A stretch of DNA of 22,660 nt from positions 1 to 22,660 of the IMG/VR virus record IMGVR_UViG_3300037264_001350; one strand, given 5' to 3'. Positions within the stretch are counted from its first letter, which is position 1, and each line of letters opens with the position of its first letter. A program made the position numbers and the translations under genes. Shown in pieces: positions 1 through 8,921 of the stretch. Origin of the DNA: a virus. The notes beneath the pieces were generated by a model. The model searched no databases. It saw nothing but the letters and a program-made list of their open reading frames with translations, and was not told the DNA's origin.

Positions 1-1133
1 AGTTCCCGCTCAATGGGGGCGGCCCGTGCGGCCTCCTCAATCTGCTGTTGTGACCCGAGTTGTGTCCCGAGTCCAAGACTCATGGCAGTGTCGCGTTGAA
101 GGTCCGCTTGGGTGCGTCCACCTAATTGCCCGCCAAGGCTCGTGAACCCGGAGGCTTGAGCATTGAGGGCATTGATAAGCCGGTCCATCGCTCCGGTCTG
201 CCGTCCCTGTTGCGCTCCAGCGATGTCCTGCAAGATCGGTAACGTCTGCTGGCGATTGCTAATTTCTTGCTGGAGGAGCGGAACTTCAGCCGCAAAGAGT
301 TGCCCGCGCAAATCGGCAATCCCCTGTTCCAACGCCCCGCTGCGTCCTAATCCCGCCTGCGCAAGTTGATTCTGCAAGGCTGGCAAGGCTCGAGTGTTGT
401 AGCTCTGCTCCAAGGCCGCAATCGCCTGTTGCGTGACCGGCGAGGACCCCAGTGGTCCTCCGGTGAGTTGTAGGATCTGGGCGAGGGCTTGCTGTTCGGC
501 TTCTGGCGTCGTAATCGGTTGTCCAGCCACTCCGGTCAAGGCCGTCAGCGCGTTGGTAGCCCCCGACTCTTGCGTGGTTGCGCCGACCCGTTGACCCAAC
601 AAGTTCTGAGTGCCACCCAAATTGGTGTAGTATTCTCCGGACGCTTGCGTGGGGCCAAGATTCCGGGTCTGATCCAGGAGACCCATCCCCTGCAATCCTT
701 GGTTCCTCGCGTCAAGCTCTGCTTGGGGTGTGGCGACGCCAGTGCTCGCCAAGCTATTTAAGACCCCTTGCAGGTTGAGCGCCTTGTTCGCATCGACAGT
801 GCCCAAATCGGTGCTGCCCAGGCTTCCCGCCGCACGTCCGGCCAAGTCGTACAGTCCTTGTTCGACGCCCGTCATCGGGGCAATTTGCAGGCGAGACGCG
901 GCGAGTCCTTCAGGGGTCCGTTGCCCAGCCGAGAACGCATTGAACCAATCCATCGCGGCGGGTTGCATAGAGATCGCGGACTGCACCGAATTAGAAATCA
1001 GTGGTTTCATCTCCTCAGGAATGGTCGCCGATACGGTGCCACCTCCGCCCTTGAATCGCCACGCCCGCTCGGTCCCGTCAAAGGATGAGATAAACCGCCG
1101 ATATGATCGTGATGTCCCCGTATAGCGTCTCAT
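1..1133 (-). CDS. Gln/Ala-rich virion protein, partial (putative ejection/internal virion protein)
   Basis: An open frame runs from ATG at 1133 to the left edge with no stop, so the C-terminus is missing; 377 residues are visible. The start overlaps the stop of the upstream gene as ATGA and has an SD (GGTGGAGGTGG) just before it. The N-terminus (RRYTGTSRSYRRF) is basic. The body is Ala, Gln, Leu and Gly rich and predicted helical, with segments such as ALPALQNQLAQAGLGRSGAL and repeated Gln-Gln runs that suggest coiled coils. It is the most distal tail-side gene seen. Long Gln/Ala-rich proteins at this place in short-tailed phages are often internal virion or DNA-ejection proteins, or tail-needle parts. 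That role is inference from position and composition; I see no catalytic motif. Confidence 0.7.
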   Translation of the reverse strand, partial: MRRYTGTSRSYRRFISSFDGTERAWRFKGGGGTVSATIPEEMKPLISNSVQSAISMQPAAMDWFNAFSAGQRTPEGLAASRLQIAPMTGVEQGLYDLAGRAAGSLGSTDLGTVDANKALNLQGVLNSLASTGVATPQAELDARNQGLQGMGLLDQTRNLGPTQASGEYYTNLGGTQNLLGQRVGATTQESGATNALTALTGVAGQPITTPEAEQQALAQILQLTGGPLGSSPVTQQAIAALEQSYNTRALPALQNQLAQAGLGRSGALEQGIADLRGQLFAAEVPLLQQEISNRQQTLPILQDIAGAQQGRQTGAMDRLINALNAQASGFTSLGGQLGGRTQADLQRDTAMSLGLGTQLGSQQQIEEAARAAPIERE

Positions 1134-1657
1134 ACCACCTCCACCTTTCGCACCATGAGCATTTTGTCGGCTGTAAAGCCGTTGTACCGTGGGAACACGT
1201 CAGGATTTCGTGGCGTGAGCGTCTTGATGGTTGTCGCTCCTTGTGACGCGGCCCACGCATCGAGCTCCGCACACAATGCGCGCCGTTGCACGGCGGTCGT
1301 CAGATACGGGGTGTCAAGCTCAACTTGAATGAGCATTGCGAAGGGGACACCCCATGCGTGTTCAATGGTGGCGATCAGATGCCCCACCACATGGCCCCTC
1401 TCGTTGCGAGCGACCCACACCGCGACCGTTTGATTCCCGGCGATCCACTGAGCATGGATAAATCGCTGGATGATGCCAGGAGGATTATCGGAATGAAGCC
1501 GCGCGAGAAAGGCTGGGATACGGTCAATGACGGCACACATTGTCACCCGATCGGCGCTTGTCGCAGGATCAAGCCGTATAATGACTGCACGTGCGACGGA
1601 ACGACGAAGGCCATGCCCGTTCTGTATGGCCTGCTGGCGCTCACACGCGGCGATCAT
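1130..1657 (-). CDS. GNAT-like protein, copy A
   Basis: 175 residues from ATG at 1657, which overlaps the previous stop as ATGA and has an SD (GAGGGG). Upstream in-frame starts would overlap the neighbour by about 70 nt and add no conserved sequence. The segment GHVVGHLIATIE, the following strand MLIQVELDTPY and the C-terminal QGATTIKTLTP...YNGF follow the strand-helix-strand order of GNAT N-acetyltransferases. The usual acetyl-CoA loop (R/Q-x-x-G-x-G/A) is not evident where expected; that place reads LTTAVQRRALCAEL. The protein may therefore have lost catalysis and act structurally. It is a clear paralogue of the next gene upstream. GNAT-like proteins do occur among tail genes of phages, but their role there is largely unknown. 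Confidence 0.75.
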   Translation of the reverse strand: MIAACERQQAIQNGHGLRRSVARAVIIRLDPATSADRVTMCAVIDRIPAFLARLHSDNPPGIIQRFIHAQWIAGNQTVAVWVARNERGHVVGHLIATIEHAWGVPFAMLIQVELDTPYLTTAVQRRALCAELDAWAASQGATTIKTLTPRNPDVFPRYNGFTADKMLMVRKVEVV

Positions 1658-2121
1658 GGCTGCCCCTCGAAGGGCAATGTGAGGAGGGTCAGATAAGGTC
1701 GAAACCCGCTGTGTCGCATCCATGCCTCAGGATCACGCGGTGTCAGCATCTTCAGGCTCGTCGCCCCTTGTCCACGCGCCCACGTTGAGACCTCCGCCAT
1801 TATTGCACCGTGCTGGTCAAGTGTGAGCGTATAGGGATGATCGATCTCCACCTGCATCACCATTCCGTAGGGGACACCCCATAATGATTCAATGACTGCG
1901 ATAAGATGTCCGATTACTGTCTCCCCGTCCAGCATGACCCACAATCCAACGGCCTCCGATCCTGCCGCCCAGAAGCTTGTCAGGTGCGACGTAACCACGC
2001 AGGGGTCAGATTCCAACCTGAACCGCTGGATGAAGGCCGGGATACGAGCCACAAGCGTCCCTATGTGCCTCCAATGGTCCGGCATGGTCGGTCGTAATCG
2101 GAGAATCGTCGTGTCCCTCAT
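1654..2121 (-). CDS. GNAT-like protein, copy B
   Basis: 155 residues. The start at 2121 lies two bases after the preceding stop (2123); a longer version from 2154 would overlap that gene and adds a stretch absent from copy A. It aligns with copy A along its whole length: RIPAF near the start, GHLIAVIESLWGVPYGM, MQVEIDHPY, the helix AEVSTWARGQGATSLK, then LTPRDPEAW and SGF. The pattern fits the GNAT fold, again without an obvious R-x-x-G-x-G acetyl-CoA loop. Tandem position and ATGA coupling to copy A point to a local gene duplication. Whether it modifies a virion or host protein cannot be told from the sequence. Confidence 0.75.
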   Translation of the reverse strand: MRDTTILRLRPTMPDHWRHIGTLVARIPAFIQRFRLESDPCVVTSHLTSFWAAGSEAVGLWVMLDGETVIGHLIAVIESLWGVPYGMVMQVEIDHPYTLTLDQHGAIMAEVSTWARGQGATSLKMLTPRDPEAWMRHSGFRPYLTLLTLPFEGQP

Positions 2122-2122
2122 A

Positions 2123-2530
2123 CTAGCGCACCACGGACCAATCCACTGTGCCACCGGCGCCGCCGGGGCCGGTACTGACGGTGATCGTAAATCCAGTGAC
2201 CGTTTTGCCTGTGACCCACACTCGCGTATCCCATGAGGGCGTCACGGCCACCTGATAGCTGGTATCCAACTCCCGTCCCTCGAACGCTACGGCTTTCGTG
2301 GTGTCGGCAGCTCCGAACGTGGCAAAGCTACTATTGGATACTATGAACACCAGGACCTTAGCCAAAGTGCCCCAGAGGGTGATTGCAATGGCATCATGGA
2401 ACCGCCGCGCCCAGACCGTGAGGTCGTAGACCGTCTCAGCCAACCTCGACACATCCTCGGTCTGCTGCCGCTCATTCGGGGGCATCGGCAGGACGGGTCG
2501 GGTTGACAGTTTACCCGTGGTCTGGGGCAT
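2123..2530 (-). CDS. Tail-fibre-associated protein with C-terminal lectin-like beta domain
   Basis: 135 residues from ATG at 2530, with SD GGAGGA; its start overlaps the end of the preceding small gene by 20 nt. Residues about 20-60 are helical (ERQQTEDVSRLAETVYDLTVWARR). The C-terminal half is beta-rich: KAVAFEGRELDTSYQVAVTP, then WDTRVWVTGKTVTGFTITVS, then VDWSVVR at the end. This order (F/Y-x-V, W, KT-x-x-GF, W at the end) resembles H-type-lectin-like and similar sandwich domains at the tips of phage tail proteins. It sits just after the tail fibre, which supports a receptor-binding or fibre-accessory role. The fold assignment is inference from pattern, not from a search. Confidence 0.7.
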   Translation of the reverse strand: MPQTTGKLSTRPVLPMPPNERQQTEDVSRLAETVYDLTVWARRFHDAIAITLWGTLAKVLVFIVSNSSFATFGAADTTKAVAFEGRELDTSYQVAVTPSWDTRVWVTGKTVTGFTITVSTGPGGAGGTVDWSVVR

Positions 2531-2696
2531 GTTCCTCCGGCGATGGCGTCTCTTTTAAGGTGGTTATTGCTGACTTCAAGAGTTCATTTTCTTTTATCAA
2601 CGCCTGCGCTTGTCGCGTGACCAGCAACAGCATGGCCTCCTTCTGTCCGATAATCCAGATCAAGTCGTCGTTCGTGAGTGCTTGTGGAACTGCCAT
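2511..2696 (-). CDS. Small coiled-coil protein
   Basis: 61 residues from ATG at 2696 with an excellent SD (GGAGG) seven bases ahead. The sequence is one long helix with heptad-like hydrophobics (LIWIIGQKEAMLLL, then QAQALIKENELLKSAI) and a short acidic/proline tail. It looks like a small oligomerising accessory of the tail fibre cluster. The same position in many tailed phages holds short coiled-coil proteins of unknown role. No enzyme motif is seen. Confidence 0.75.
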   Translation of the reverse strand: MAVPQALTNDDLIWIIGQKEAMLLLVTRQAQALIKENELLKSAITTLKETPSPEEHAPDHG

Positions 2697-2724
2697 AGGG
2701 CCTCCTTATCCTCCGAGATAGAAA

Positions 2725-3036
2725 CTACACAATCTTTTTGAGCAACGTGCCGAGCTTTCTCATTTGTTGAGGCAACGTGGCGTCACCCTCAAGCACCGTA
2801 CAATGCGCGAGGAAATCGATCTTGGCTTGCACGAGAGAGTCGTCCTTCGTCTGCTGCTTCGACTTCTTCAGTGGACTGTGTGCGGCAAAGACCGCGAGAA
2901 TCGCCGTGCGCTGGGACGGGGTGAGCGCAGGATCGTCTGTCCGCACAACGCCATCGCTCTCACGCCATGAGAACGGAAGCCCTGCAACGCCAGCCGCGTC
3001 TAATTCATCACCGATCGATGGTCCAATCTTCGCCAT
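2725..3036 (-). CDS. Small tail-cluster protein (fibre accessory)
   Basis: 103 residues, ATG at 3036, SD TAGGAG. The opening (GDELDAAGVAGLPFSWRESD) followed by a short acidic strand and LTPSQRTAILAVFAAHSP is a pattern I associate with small proteins encoded directly after tail fibre genes, some of which act as fibre chaperones or attachments. The C-terminal half is a Lys/Gln-rich helix ending in KLGTLLKKIV. It lies 8 nt after the tail fibre stop, so it is almost surely co-transcribed. Function is inferred from neighbourhood only. Confidence 0.75.
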   Translation of the reverse strand: MAKIGPSIGDELDAAGVAGLPFSWRESDGVVRTDDPALTPSQRTAILAVFAAHSPLKKSKQQTKDDSLVQAKIDFLAHCTVLEGDATLPQQMRKLGTLLKKIV

Positions 3037-3044
3037 TTAGTCTC

Positions 3045-4397
3045 CTACCATGTCAGCACCGAAATGTGCCGATCAGCAAAGTATCCCGCAGTACCCGCCG
3101 TCTGCTTGTATTTTGCTGTGATCGTCGTTGACGCGGCTGTCAGCCCTGGCAGCATCGTCGTGACCCCGAATCGACCTCCAATACTTGCAACGCTTGAACG
3201 CACAATTACGGCAGTCGTATCGGTTGCGGCTCGTGTATTCCCGCTGCTTAACGCGAAGTCCATATAGGCCGATCCGTTTAGGACATCATTGAGCAGGTAG
3301 CTATTCACATGAATCAGCAAGACCCCGCTTGCGCCAATCGTCACAGTCACGGCAGGACCGGAAGTGGGGAGGTCGGTGTACGTAGTCGAAGTCGTAGATT
3401 CGCTAGTCGCTACTGTCGCGGTTCCAGAGGTAATCGTGGAACCACCGCTTGCTGGAGTAGCCCATGTCGCATCGCCACGCCAGTAGGTCGTAGCTGACGC
3501 TCCAGTACCACTATTGAGGTTGGCGACGGGCAGATTGCCGGTGACGCCGGTCGTTAGGGGCAAGCCTGTGAGATTGGTTGCGGTCCCTGATAAAGGTGTG
3601 CCGAGTGCCCCGCCAGCATACAAGATCGTTGCCGCTGCATCTGGGAACGTATAGACGCGGGCCACTGTGGGGCCCGCTGCGGTGAAGTAGGCAATCCCTG
3701 TGCCTCCGTTCGCTGATCCGAGAATCCCGCTCACATCCGCCGTGAGACTCACAGCCCCGAAGGTCGGAAGCCCGGCGGCATTGCCGTGGAGCAGTGTGGT
3801 CGTGGTCCCCAGCGAGCCAAGAACGGTCGGAGCCGCCCCTGCACCCCCGCCCAGCACAAGGGCGTTGGCGGTGAGCGCCCCGGACGAGGCCCATGCTGTT
3901 GCGCTAGAGAAGTACGGAATCCCGCCACTGGTCCCGGCGACCGTCAGGGCTAAGGTGCCGGAACCCGTAATGGGCGATCCAGCCACCGAGATCAGCCCGC
4001 CCGTAAAGGTTTCTGCGACGCTTGTGACCGTTCCGGGGGTGTAGGCTTCCCATGCGGTGTTGCCCGCGTTCCGCCGGAGACTTTGGCTTGCAGCCGCGAC
4101 GATCGCTGTTAGAACATTCGAGGCGTTGGTGGCGAGCATGGCCGCGTCTGCAATCGTCGCCAGCCCTGTTCCCCCATACAGGACCCCCACCACATCCGCG
4201 TTCCAGAGGGCGTTCGTGAGCGTGAGCTTGCCTGCGGTGCTCACGCTGCCGATGGTGGCTGAGATGGTGGACGGACTGATCGGCAACGTAAAAAGGTCAG
4301 CTAACAGTTGCTTGAGATCACGAATCTGGTTATCTCCCAGTCTCGGACTATCCGTTCCGGCTGGTGAGGTAGGATTGATTTGCTGGGGAAAGGCCAT
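3045..4397 (-). CDS. Phage tail fibre protein
   Basis: 450 residues. The ATG at 4397 with AGGAGGT eight bases ahead is chosen over an upstream in-frame start at 4463, because it follows the preceding stop by one base and the resulting N-terminus ([18 protein letters not shown]) begins with the usual fibre attachment pattern [19 protein letters not shown]. The long middle is low-complexity beta: repeated [50 protein letters not shown] and [12 protein letters not shown] units, rich in Gly, Thr, Ala and Ser, as in trimeric beta-helical fibres. The C-terminal about 130 residues are less repetitive ([20 protein letters not shown]..., ending DRHISVLTW) and form a likely receptor-binding or trimerisation head. 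No cysteines or protease motif stand out. Confidence 0.88.
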   Translation of the reverse strand: MAFPQQINPTSPAGTDSPRLGDNQIRDLKQLLADLFTLPISPSTISATIGSVSTAGKLTLTNALWNADVVGVLYGGTGLATIADAAMLATNASNVLTAIVAAASQSLRRNAGNTAWEAYTPGTVTSVAETFTGGLISVAGSPITGSGTLALTVAGTSGGIPYFSSATAWASSGALTANALVLGGGAGAAPTVLGSLGTTTTLLHGNAAGLPTFGAVSLTADVSGILGSANGGTGIAYFTAAGPTVARVYTFPDAAATILYAGGALGTPLSGTATNLTGLPLTTGVTGNLPVANLNSGTGASATTYWRGDATWATPASGGSTITSGTATVATSESTTSTTYTDLPTSGPAVTVTIGASGVLLIHVNSYLLNDVLNGSAYMDFALSSGNTRAATDTTAVIVRSSVASIGGRFGVTTMLPGLTAASTTITAKYKQTAGTAGYFADRHISVLTW

Positions 4398-4398
4398 C

Positions 4399-5982
4399 TT
4401 AATTGACCTCCTGTGGGGTGGTGTACAGCGTCGCGCCACGCCATTCCCAGGGGATCGTCGCACTGACGGCGTGCTGTGTGGCGATAAATTGCGCTTCCGG
4501 TGTTCCGGTCCCGGTTCCAGTCGTCGCGGTGGCCGTATCGAGCACGTGACGGCTCGCGTCGCTCAAATCAAAGGTCTGTTGCAATTCCGCCGGATAGCTC
4601 GGATCGGTTGCCAAGCTGTCCGTCGTGCCGATCTTCATGGTCCCCGTGACGGCACTGTCCGTCTGTTTGAAGAAGGTCTCCATCGCATCGGCCCGCGCCC
4701 GCTTGCCGGGTTCATGGGGTCGCCAGAGGTCCCACGTTGCGGCAATGGCCCCCCCGTCGTCATTGCCCGTATCCGTCACACGATAGACCTGCGACGTGCT
4801 CCCGATCAATTCCTCTTGGCTCGCTGCTGATAAAAAGCTATCCCATGACGGATAATCCGTACTAATCGTGTCCCACGTCCACCCGGCTGGCAAGTTATCC
4901 CAATTGAGCGCCGAGATCACCCGGAAGGGCCAGGATGCCGTCGCCTCAATTCCGACGGCGAGGGCATGATGGAACCATTGCTGCGTGTCGATCTGATACG
5001 AGACGGCTTCCGTGGGATTGTCGTTTATCGTAGGATAGAACCAATATATACTACGGTCCATCTGGCGATAGAAGCCATGAGACCGGCCCACCGTGGTCAT
5101 ATTCAAGCTCGCTTGGACCTTCTTGCGGATGGGTCCGCCAATATGGGTCGCTCGCACCCCGTCAAAGCTGTAGAAACTCCCATCCTGGCCCAGGTAGTAC
5201 ACGACGCCGAATCGCTCAATGACGGCGTTAGGGCTCGCTGGTCCTGGCTGCGTATCCTGGAGTTCCACGCGGAACGGGAACACCCCCGTTTGCCCAACGC
5301 CGATCCATTGACTCTGTTCCTTTAGAACGGCAAACCCCGTTCGACTGAGCGATCGCACGGCAACAATGTCATCGTTGGTGTCCGCAAGATCAATCAGATT
5401 GACGGCTTGCCACGTCGAGCGAGTATTGAAGTCTGAGATCCTCAGCCGATAAGGATACCGGACGCCGCCTTCCACCGTGTTCCCGACGACGATCCGGTTA
5501 CTGGCTACCGTCCAATCTTTCGCCGTGGTCCACTGTGACAATCCGGTTAAAGCTGAGTAGGTTGCCGCCAACCCGTCCCATTCCTTGGGGCCGTTGACGT
5601 TGTTCAGACCGAGGATATAAATCGTCCCGCCTTCCGGCCAGAGGAGAAAGCGCCCAAGATCGTCGGCAGACCCGGAGAGGGCCGTGCCGGTAATGTTGTC
5701 CCACGCGTTCGTGTTAAAATTGGCAACTTTCCAGGTGGTGAGGCCCATTGCCACCACCTTTTGTGCGCCCCCCGACAACTTGTAATACATCCCCCCGACT
5801 ACCTGTTCGCCAAAGGCGCTCGTAAATAACTTCGTGAGACCGGGGCGCGGAAGGAGACGACCATGCTGCGTAATGACGTTTTTGGAATCAGCGAGTGAGC
5901 CAGGAGGGACTTCGTGCGGGAGGAGATCGTACCTTACTCCCCCAGTTGGCACGCCAATTACGTAGGGGACGCCACGTGGCAT
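4399..5982 (-). CDS. Beta-rich tail nozzle/stabilisation protein
   Basis: 527 residues, ATG at 5982 with a GGGGGG-type SD. The N-terminus ([28 protein letters not shown]) is the signature I know from short-tail hub proteins, in which a list of added nodes is followed by blades. Blade-like repeats follow: [54 protein letters not shown] and [11 protein letters not shown]. These resemble the beta-propellers of P22 gp10 (packaged DNA stabilisation protein) and T7 gp12 (tail nozzle). It lies between the adaptor and the fibre, the expected place. The exact family is uncertain; a tail tubular or nozzle role is inference from pattern plus order. Confidence 0.7.
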   Translation of the reverse strand: MPRGVPYVIGVPTGGVRYDLLPHEVPPGSLADSKNVITQHGRLLPRPGLTKLFTSAFGEQVVGGMYYKLSGGAQKVVAMGLTTWKVANFNTNAWDNITGTALSGSADDLGRFLLWPEGGTIYILGLNNVNGPKEWDGLAATYSALTGLSQWTTAKDWTVASNRIVVGNTVEGGVRYPYRLRISDFNTRSTWQAVNLIDLADTNDDIVAVRSLSRTGFAVLKEQSQWIGVGQTGVFPFRVELQDTQPGPASPNAVIERFGVVYYLGQDGSFYSFDGVRATHIGGPIRKKVQASLNMTTVGRSHGFYRQMDRSIYWFYPTINDNPTEAVSYQIDTQQWFHHALAVGIEATASWPFRVISALNWDNLPAGWTWDTISTDYPSWDSFLSAASQEELIGSTSQVYRVTDTGNDDGGAIAATWDLWRPHEPGKRARADAMETFFKQTDSAVTGTMKIGTTDSLATDPSYPAELQQTFDLSDASRHVLDTATATTGTGTGTPEAQFIATQHAVSATIPWEWRGATLYTTPQEVN

Positions 5983-5983
5983 C

Positions 5984-6178
5984 TCAACCCCCCTGCTGCC
6001 GACGCCGCATCAACTCGGCCATAAGCGCGTCCAACGAAAGAGCTCCGGGCCGCGCCATCACCTCCTTGGTTGCCGGTGACAGCGGCGGCGGAGGCGGAGG
6101 CGTTTGTATAGGCGGCGGTGGCTGATTCGCCTGCTGCATCGCACTCATCAATGACTGCATGGTCCCCATAAGTTCCAT
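5984..6178 (-). CDS. Small Met/Pro/Gln-rich protein
   Basis: 64 residues. The ATG at 6178 shares a base with the preceding stop (TAATG) and has GAGGTC as SD. It has an N-terminal Met/Gln-rich helix (GTMQSLMSAMQQANQ), a proline tract (PPPPIQTPPPPPPLSP) and a basic C-terminal helix (LSLDALMAELMRRRQQGG). Such proline-linked two-helix proteins are seen among phage structural genes; here it may bridge adaptor and nozzle. No known family recognised. Confidence 0.7.
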   Translation of the reverse strand: MELMGTMQSLMSAMQQANQPPPPIQTPPPPPPLSPATKEVMARPGALSLDALMAELMRRRQQGG

Positions 6179-7107
6179 TAGAAGACCTCAAGGTCGTGGG
6201 AAGCCAGGAATTCATCCGACCAGCCAGACCCCGCACTCGTCTTATCGGGAAGGTGATGAATCGACCCGTATCGCTTCTGGTCCTGCATGATCGCGGTTTC
6301 CAGTGCGCCGAGTTTCTTGTCGTTCGGATCGCCGGAATACAAAATCCAATACATTTGCGCGATCGCTCCGTATCGGGGATCGCCGTGCTTCGCCATGAGG
6401 AACAGGGCCGCCTTCTGTGAGGCCAAATACTCAATAGGGTCTTGGCGAATCAACAAGTCCGTCGATTGTCCCAAGGTCGGCGCTTTCTTAAGGTAAGGTG
6501 TCCGCATTACTCCAGCTACGTTCGGTCGCGGCCATAGTTCGATCTGATACGCGCCGTCGCTCGCCAGTTCACGCGGCGCCCAGGCCATCGTCGTGCCCGT
6601 GGAGGTCCGGGCGGGATCAATCGCGTCGATCTGCTCTTTCGTGGTCTCGTGCAGCGCATATTCTCGCGTGGGAAGAAGCACCTGATCGACATCGGCGGCA
6701 AGTTTATAGACGTGCTGGAAGATGACATACGTGGCAGCAGCCGTTGTTGCGGCCTGCCAGCCTGTTCCACCCGTGGGGGATTCTATCGTCAGGTGAGTCG
6801 CATCGACATACGTGGCAACGCGGTAGAGTTCATTCGCGCTCCCGATCCGAATCCAGCGGTCCACCATCGCGGAGGTCCAAGTCGTCCCGACGCCGACGAG
6901 CGTGGCGCTGCCTTGCGTAGCGGTCAGTGTGCCTGTCTTGTAGTCGGCTACCAGCGCAACGAGCGCATCGACCTTACGAGCGTGCCACTCGTGCGCCTCC
7001 CAGATTTGACTGTAGGAGGTCTGGATAAACGCATCCGCTTCAGCTTGTGTGATCTTCCCAGCCGCGTTGCGTTGGACCGCCGTACTGACAGCGCTCAGTG
7101 TCGCCAT
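6178..7107 (-). CDS. Head-tail adaptor / tail tubular A-like protein
   Basis: 309 residues, ATG at 7107; the SD is weak. The N-terminal helices (QAEADAFIQTSYSQIWEAHEWHARK) and C-terminal helical part (PIEYLASQKAALFLMAKHGD, then QMYWILYSGDPND) frame a beta insertion at about residues 57-110 (GTLTATQGSATLVGVGTTW...WIRIG...LTIESP). This helical body with an inserted beta module matches adaptor proteins that sit under the portal, such as T7 gp11 or P22 gp4-like proteins in short-tailed phages. Its position upstream of the nozzle gene supports that. The beta insertion (TGTxTxTxGSxTxxGxGTTWT) is a common phage surface module. Confidence 0.68.
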   Translation of the reverse strand: MATLSAVSTAVQRNAAGKITQAEADAFIQTSYSQIWEAHEWHARKVDALVALVADYKTGTLTATQGSATLVGVGTTWTSAMVDRWIRIGSANELYRVATYVDATHLTIESPTGGTGWQAATTAAATYVIFQHVYKLAADVDQVLLPTREYALHETTKEQIDAIDPARTSTGTTMAWAPRELASDGAYQIELWPRPNVAGVMRTPYLKKAPTLGQSTDLLIRQDPIEYLASQKAALFLMAKHGDPRYGAIAQMYWILYSGDPNDKKLGALETAIMQDQKRYGSIHHLPDKTSAGSGWSDEFLASHDLEVF

Positions 7108-7113
7108 GGGTGG

Positions 7114-7434
7114 CTACCGTACCCCGAATCGCGCGTGTTGCGTCGCCCCCGTATTGCCCAGGGCGGTCGTTGTCGAGGCCACAACCACACCCAACTGGAA
7201 CACGCAGCCGTCAAGGAGGAGGTCGGCCGGATCACTCGCCGCAGACTTGAGCACCACGTGCGGAAGAGTCGTGCCAACTGTCACATCCGCTGCTGCCGCC
7301 GCATCGAACAACTGGAGATAGGAGGCCGCGGCCACCGTATTGATCGCATGCACGAGGTCCACGTCAATCTTGCCGGACTTCACGAGGATCGCCGTGGCTC
7401 CAACGCTATCCTTGATGATGATCTCGTAACTCAT
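7114..7434 (-). CDS. Small structural protein of unknown function
   Basis: 106 residues. The ATG at 7434 is preferred because it has a good SD (AAAGGGGAG) and everything upstream in that frame looks non-coding (Gly/Arg/Ser/Thr mixture). The product begins MSYEIIIKDSVGATAILVKSG, contains a helix (DLVHAINTVAAASYLQLFDAAA) and then strands (VTVGTTLPHVVLKSAAS, FQLGVVVASTT). It looks like a compact alpha/beta virion component. Position between the decoration-like protein and adaptor suggests a head-completion or minor capsid role. I do not recognise a family. Confidence 0.7.
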   Translation of the reverse strand: MSYEIIIKDSVGATAILVKSGKIDVDLVHAINTVAAASYLQLFDAAAAADVTVGTTLPHVVLKSAASDPADLLLDGCVFQLGVVVASTTTALGNTGATQHARFGVR

Positions 7435-7553
7435 CGCTCCCCTTTCTGAGAGGCCCTCGGGGTGGCCGGTGGCGCACCCCCGTTGAGTAGACCGCGTGTG
7501 GGCCGAGGCGTTGTCTCTGCTGCCCCCACCGGGGGCCTTGTCTGTGTTTCCGG

Positions 7554-8921
7554 CTACCACCCGATAGCAAGGACGCGAGCCGTCACCGCAGACAGATCGA
7601 CGGCATTGCCGACCTCAGCCAAGGCCGCAGCGGTTGTGGCCGTGCCTGTGAGCGCCGGCGCGGAGTTCGTCCCAGCCGGGGTATCACGCTTCCATCCGAC
7701 TGCCGCCTCTGTCGTCACGTCCTCATCGAGGTTATCGACGACAACGGCCTTCATGCGCTCATGCGCGTTGGCTGAGTCGTGGTCCCAATACACCTGTACT
7801 CCAGTCGGTGAGGCCGCGTAGGCGACCTTGATAAGCTCGCCGGTTGAGGTCGGGATGTAAAGGTCTCGCTCACCGCCATTTGCAGCATTGAATCCAGCGG
7901 CAGCCGCTTGCACGTAGAGCAGGGCCGCTCCAACCATCTGCGCGGCGGCTTGGTCATGCGAGACCGTGAAGGTTGGGCCGCTTGCGCCGACCGTGCCGGT
8001 TGAGGTCGTCGCGCCAGGCCCTACCGTGACGAGCTTGGCAAGAGTGCCAGCGACAAAGCTAGGCCGCGCTACCAAGTGGCTACTCTCAGCCACCTTGTAC
8101 GGCTCATCGAGGTTATCGACGACAACGGCCCGCAGCCGCTCGTAGGTGTTCGCGGCGTCCTCATCGAAGTAGACAGCCGGAGTGGCGCCGTTAGTACTAT
8201 CGGCAATAGACAGGTAATTACCGTCTGACAACGGCACCAAGCATGGGCCAACCGTACCAGCGAGAGTCGCTTCAAGCCCGCCGCTGGCGGCAATGGCTCG
8301 CACTTCTACACCGTTTGTCGCAGCGCTGTCATCGTCCTCAATGAGCAGGGTTTGTGCGCCGTTGGCGATGGTGCAGGTGCCATGGGCGTTGGTGGGAGAC
8401 ACAAACTCTAAGTGGCCGAGTTGATACCCAGGGAGGAATTCCACATCGTCAATGACGACGTAAATCTGCACGCCTTCAGTGGCCGCCGTGTCACTATCCT
8501 TGATGAGCCCGGCTGCTGAACCCTCAAGCACGACGTTATACACACCAGGGCCGGTGTCGGGCACAACATACAGCGCATGACCAACGGTGGCGGCGTTGTC
8601 GTTGTCGTCCACGATCCCGGATGTCCCGACATTGGCTGTCCCAGTGAAGGTGGGGGCCGCGACGGTCCCCGCGGGGGTCAGTGTCGCCGTCCGGTACGCC
8701 TTGAACTTGAGATTTGTCTTATCGAACTCCAGCACATACCCGGCTGGCTGAGACAAAATACTGATCTCGTCAATCGTGACGAGGCCAAACTTTGCCGCCG
8801 TGACGGTATCGCCGTTTGTCGCGTAGCTCGACGACATCGCCACCGTGGCAAGGACCCCGTTACGGTTGCCGAGTGGAAGGAAAGAATCGCCTGAACCGAT
8901 CGTCTGCGTTGTGGCTCCCAT
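7554..8921 (-). CDS. Repeat-containing capsid decoration-like protein
   Basis: 455 residues, ATG at 8921, SD AGGAGG. Both ends look alike: TLTPAGTVAAPTFTGTA (about 80-96) and DTPAGTNSAPALTGTA (about 413-429), with a long insert between. The insert has five copies of an Asp-rich motif at about residues 104, 140, 194, 251 and 379 (VDDNDNAAT, IKDSDTAAT, IEDDDSAAT, FDEDAANTY, WDHDSANAH), each followed by a Val/Ile-rich strand. Residues 226-273 and 353-400 are related blocks that both end AVVVDNLDE and share a perfect 28-bp DNA repeat. Asp-rich motifs might bind calcium. The ends resemble short beta proteins I associate with phage capsid decoration; that role is inference from pattern and position. 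Confidence 0.7.
   Translation of the reverse strand: MGATTQTIGSGDSFLPLGNRNGVLATVAMSSSYATNGDTVTAAKFGLVTIDEISILSQPAGYVLEFDKTNLKFKAYRTATLTPAGTVAAPTFTGTANVGTSGIVDDNDNAATVGHALYVVPDTGPGVYNVVLEGSAAGLIKDSDTAATEGVQIYVVIDDVEFLPGYQLGHLEFVSPTNAHGTCTIANGAQTLLIEDDDSAATNGVEVRAIAASGGLEATLAGTVGPCLVPLSDGNYLSIADSTNGATPAVYFDEDAANTYERLRAVVVDNLDEPYKVAESSHLVARPSFVAGTLAKLVTVGPGATTSTGTVGASGPTFTVSHDQAAAQMVGAALLYVQAAAAGFNAANGGERDLYIPTSTGELIKVAYAASPTGVQVYWDHDSANAHERMKAVVVDNLDEDVTTEAAVGWKRDTPAGTNSAPALTGTATTAAALAEVGNAVDLSAVTARVLAIGW
7722..8130 (-). repeat. 28-bp direct repeat inside the decoration-like gene
   Basis: Positions 7722-7749 and 8103-8130 are identical over 28 bases, 381 bases (127 codons) apart and in the same frame. 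Both encode the AVVVDNLDE-type end of a repeat block. Flanking protein sequence is similar but the flanking DNA has diverged. This suggests an old module duplication with recent gene conversion or strong constraint on this segment. Confidence 0.85.

Noticed and set aside
4397-4463. Extended N-terminus of the tail fibre gene
   Set aside because: Overlaps the previous gene out of frame, while the ATG at 4397 has a strong SD and a standard fibre N-terminus.
4057-4830. Long plus-strand frame of 257 codons opposite the nozzle/fibre junction
   Set aside because: Arg/Gly-rich composition, lies antisense to two well-supported minus genes with SDs; a shadow.
6649-7449. Plus-strand frame of 266 codons
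   Set aside because: Antisense to the adaptor and the 7114 gene; Arg/His-rich, no SD, composition of a shadow.
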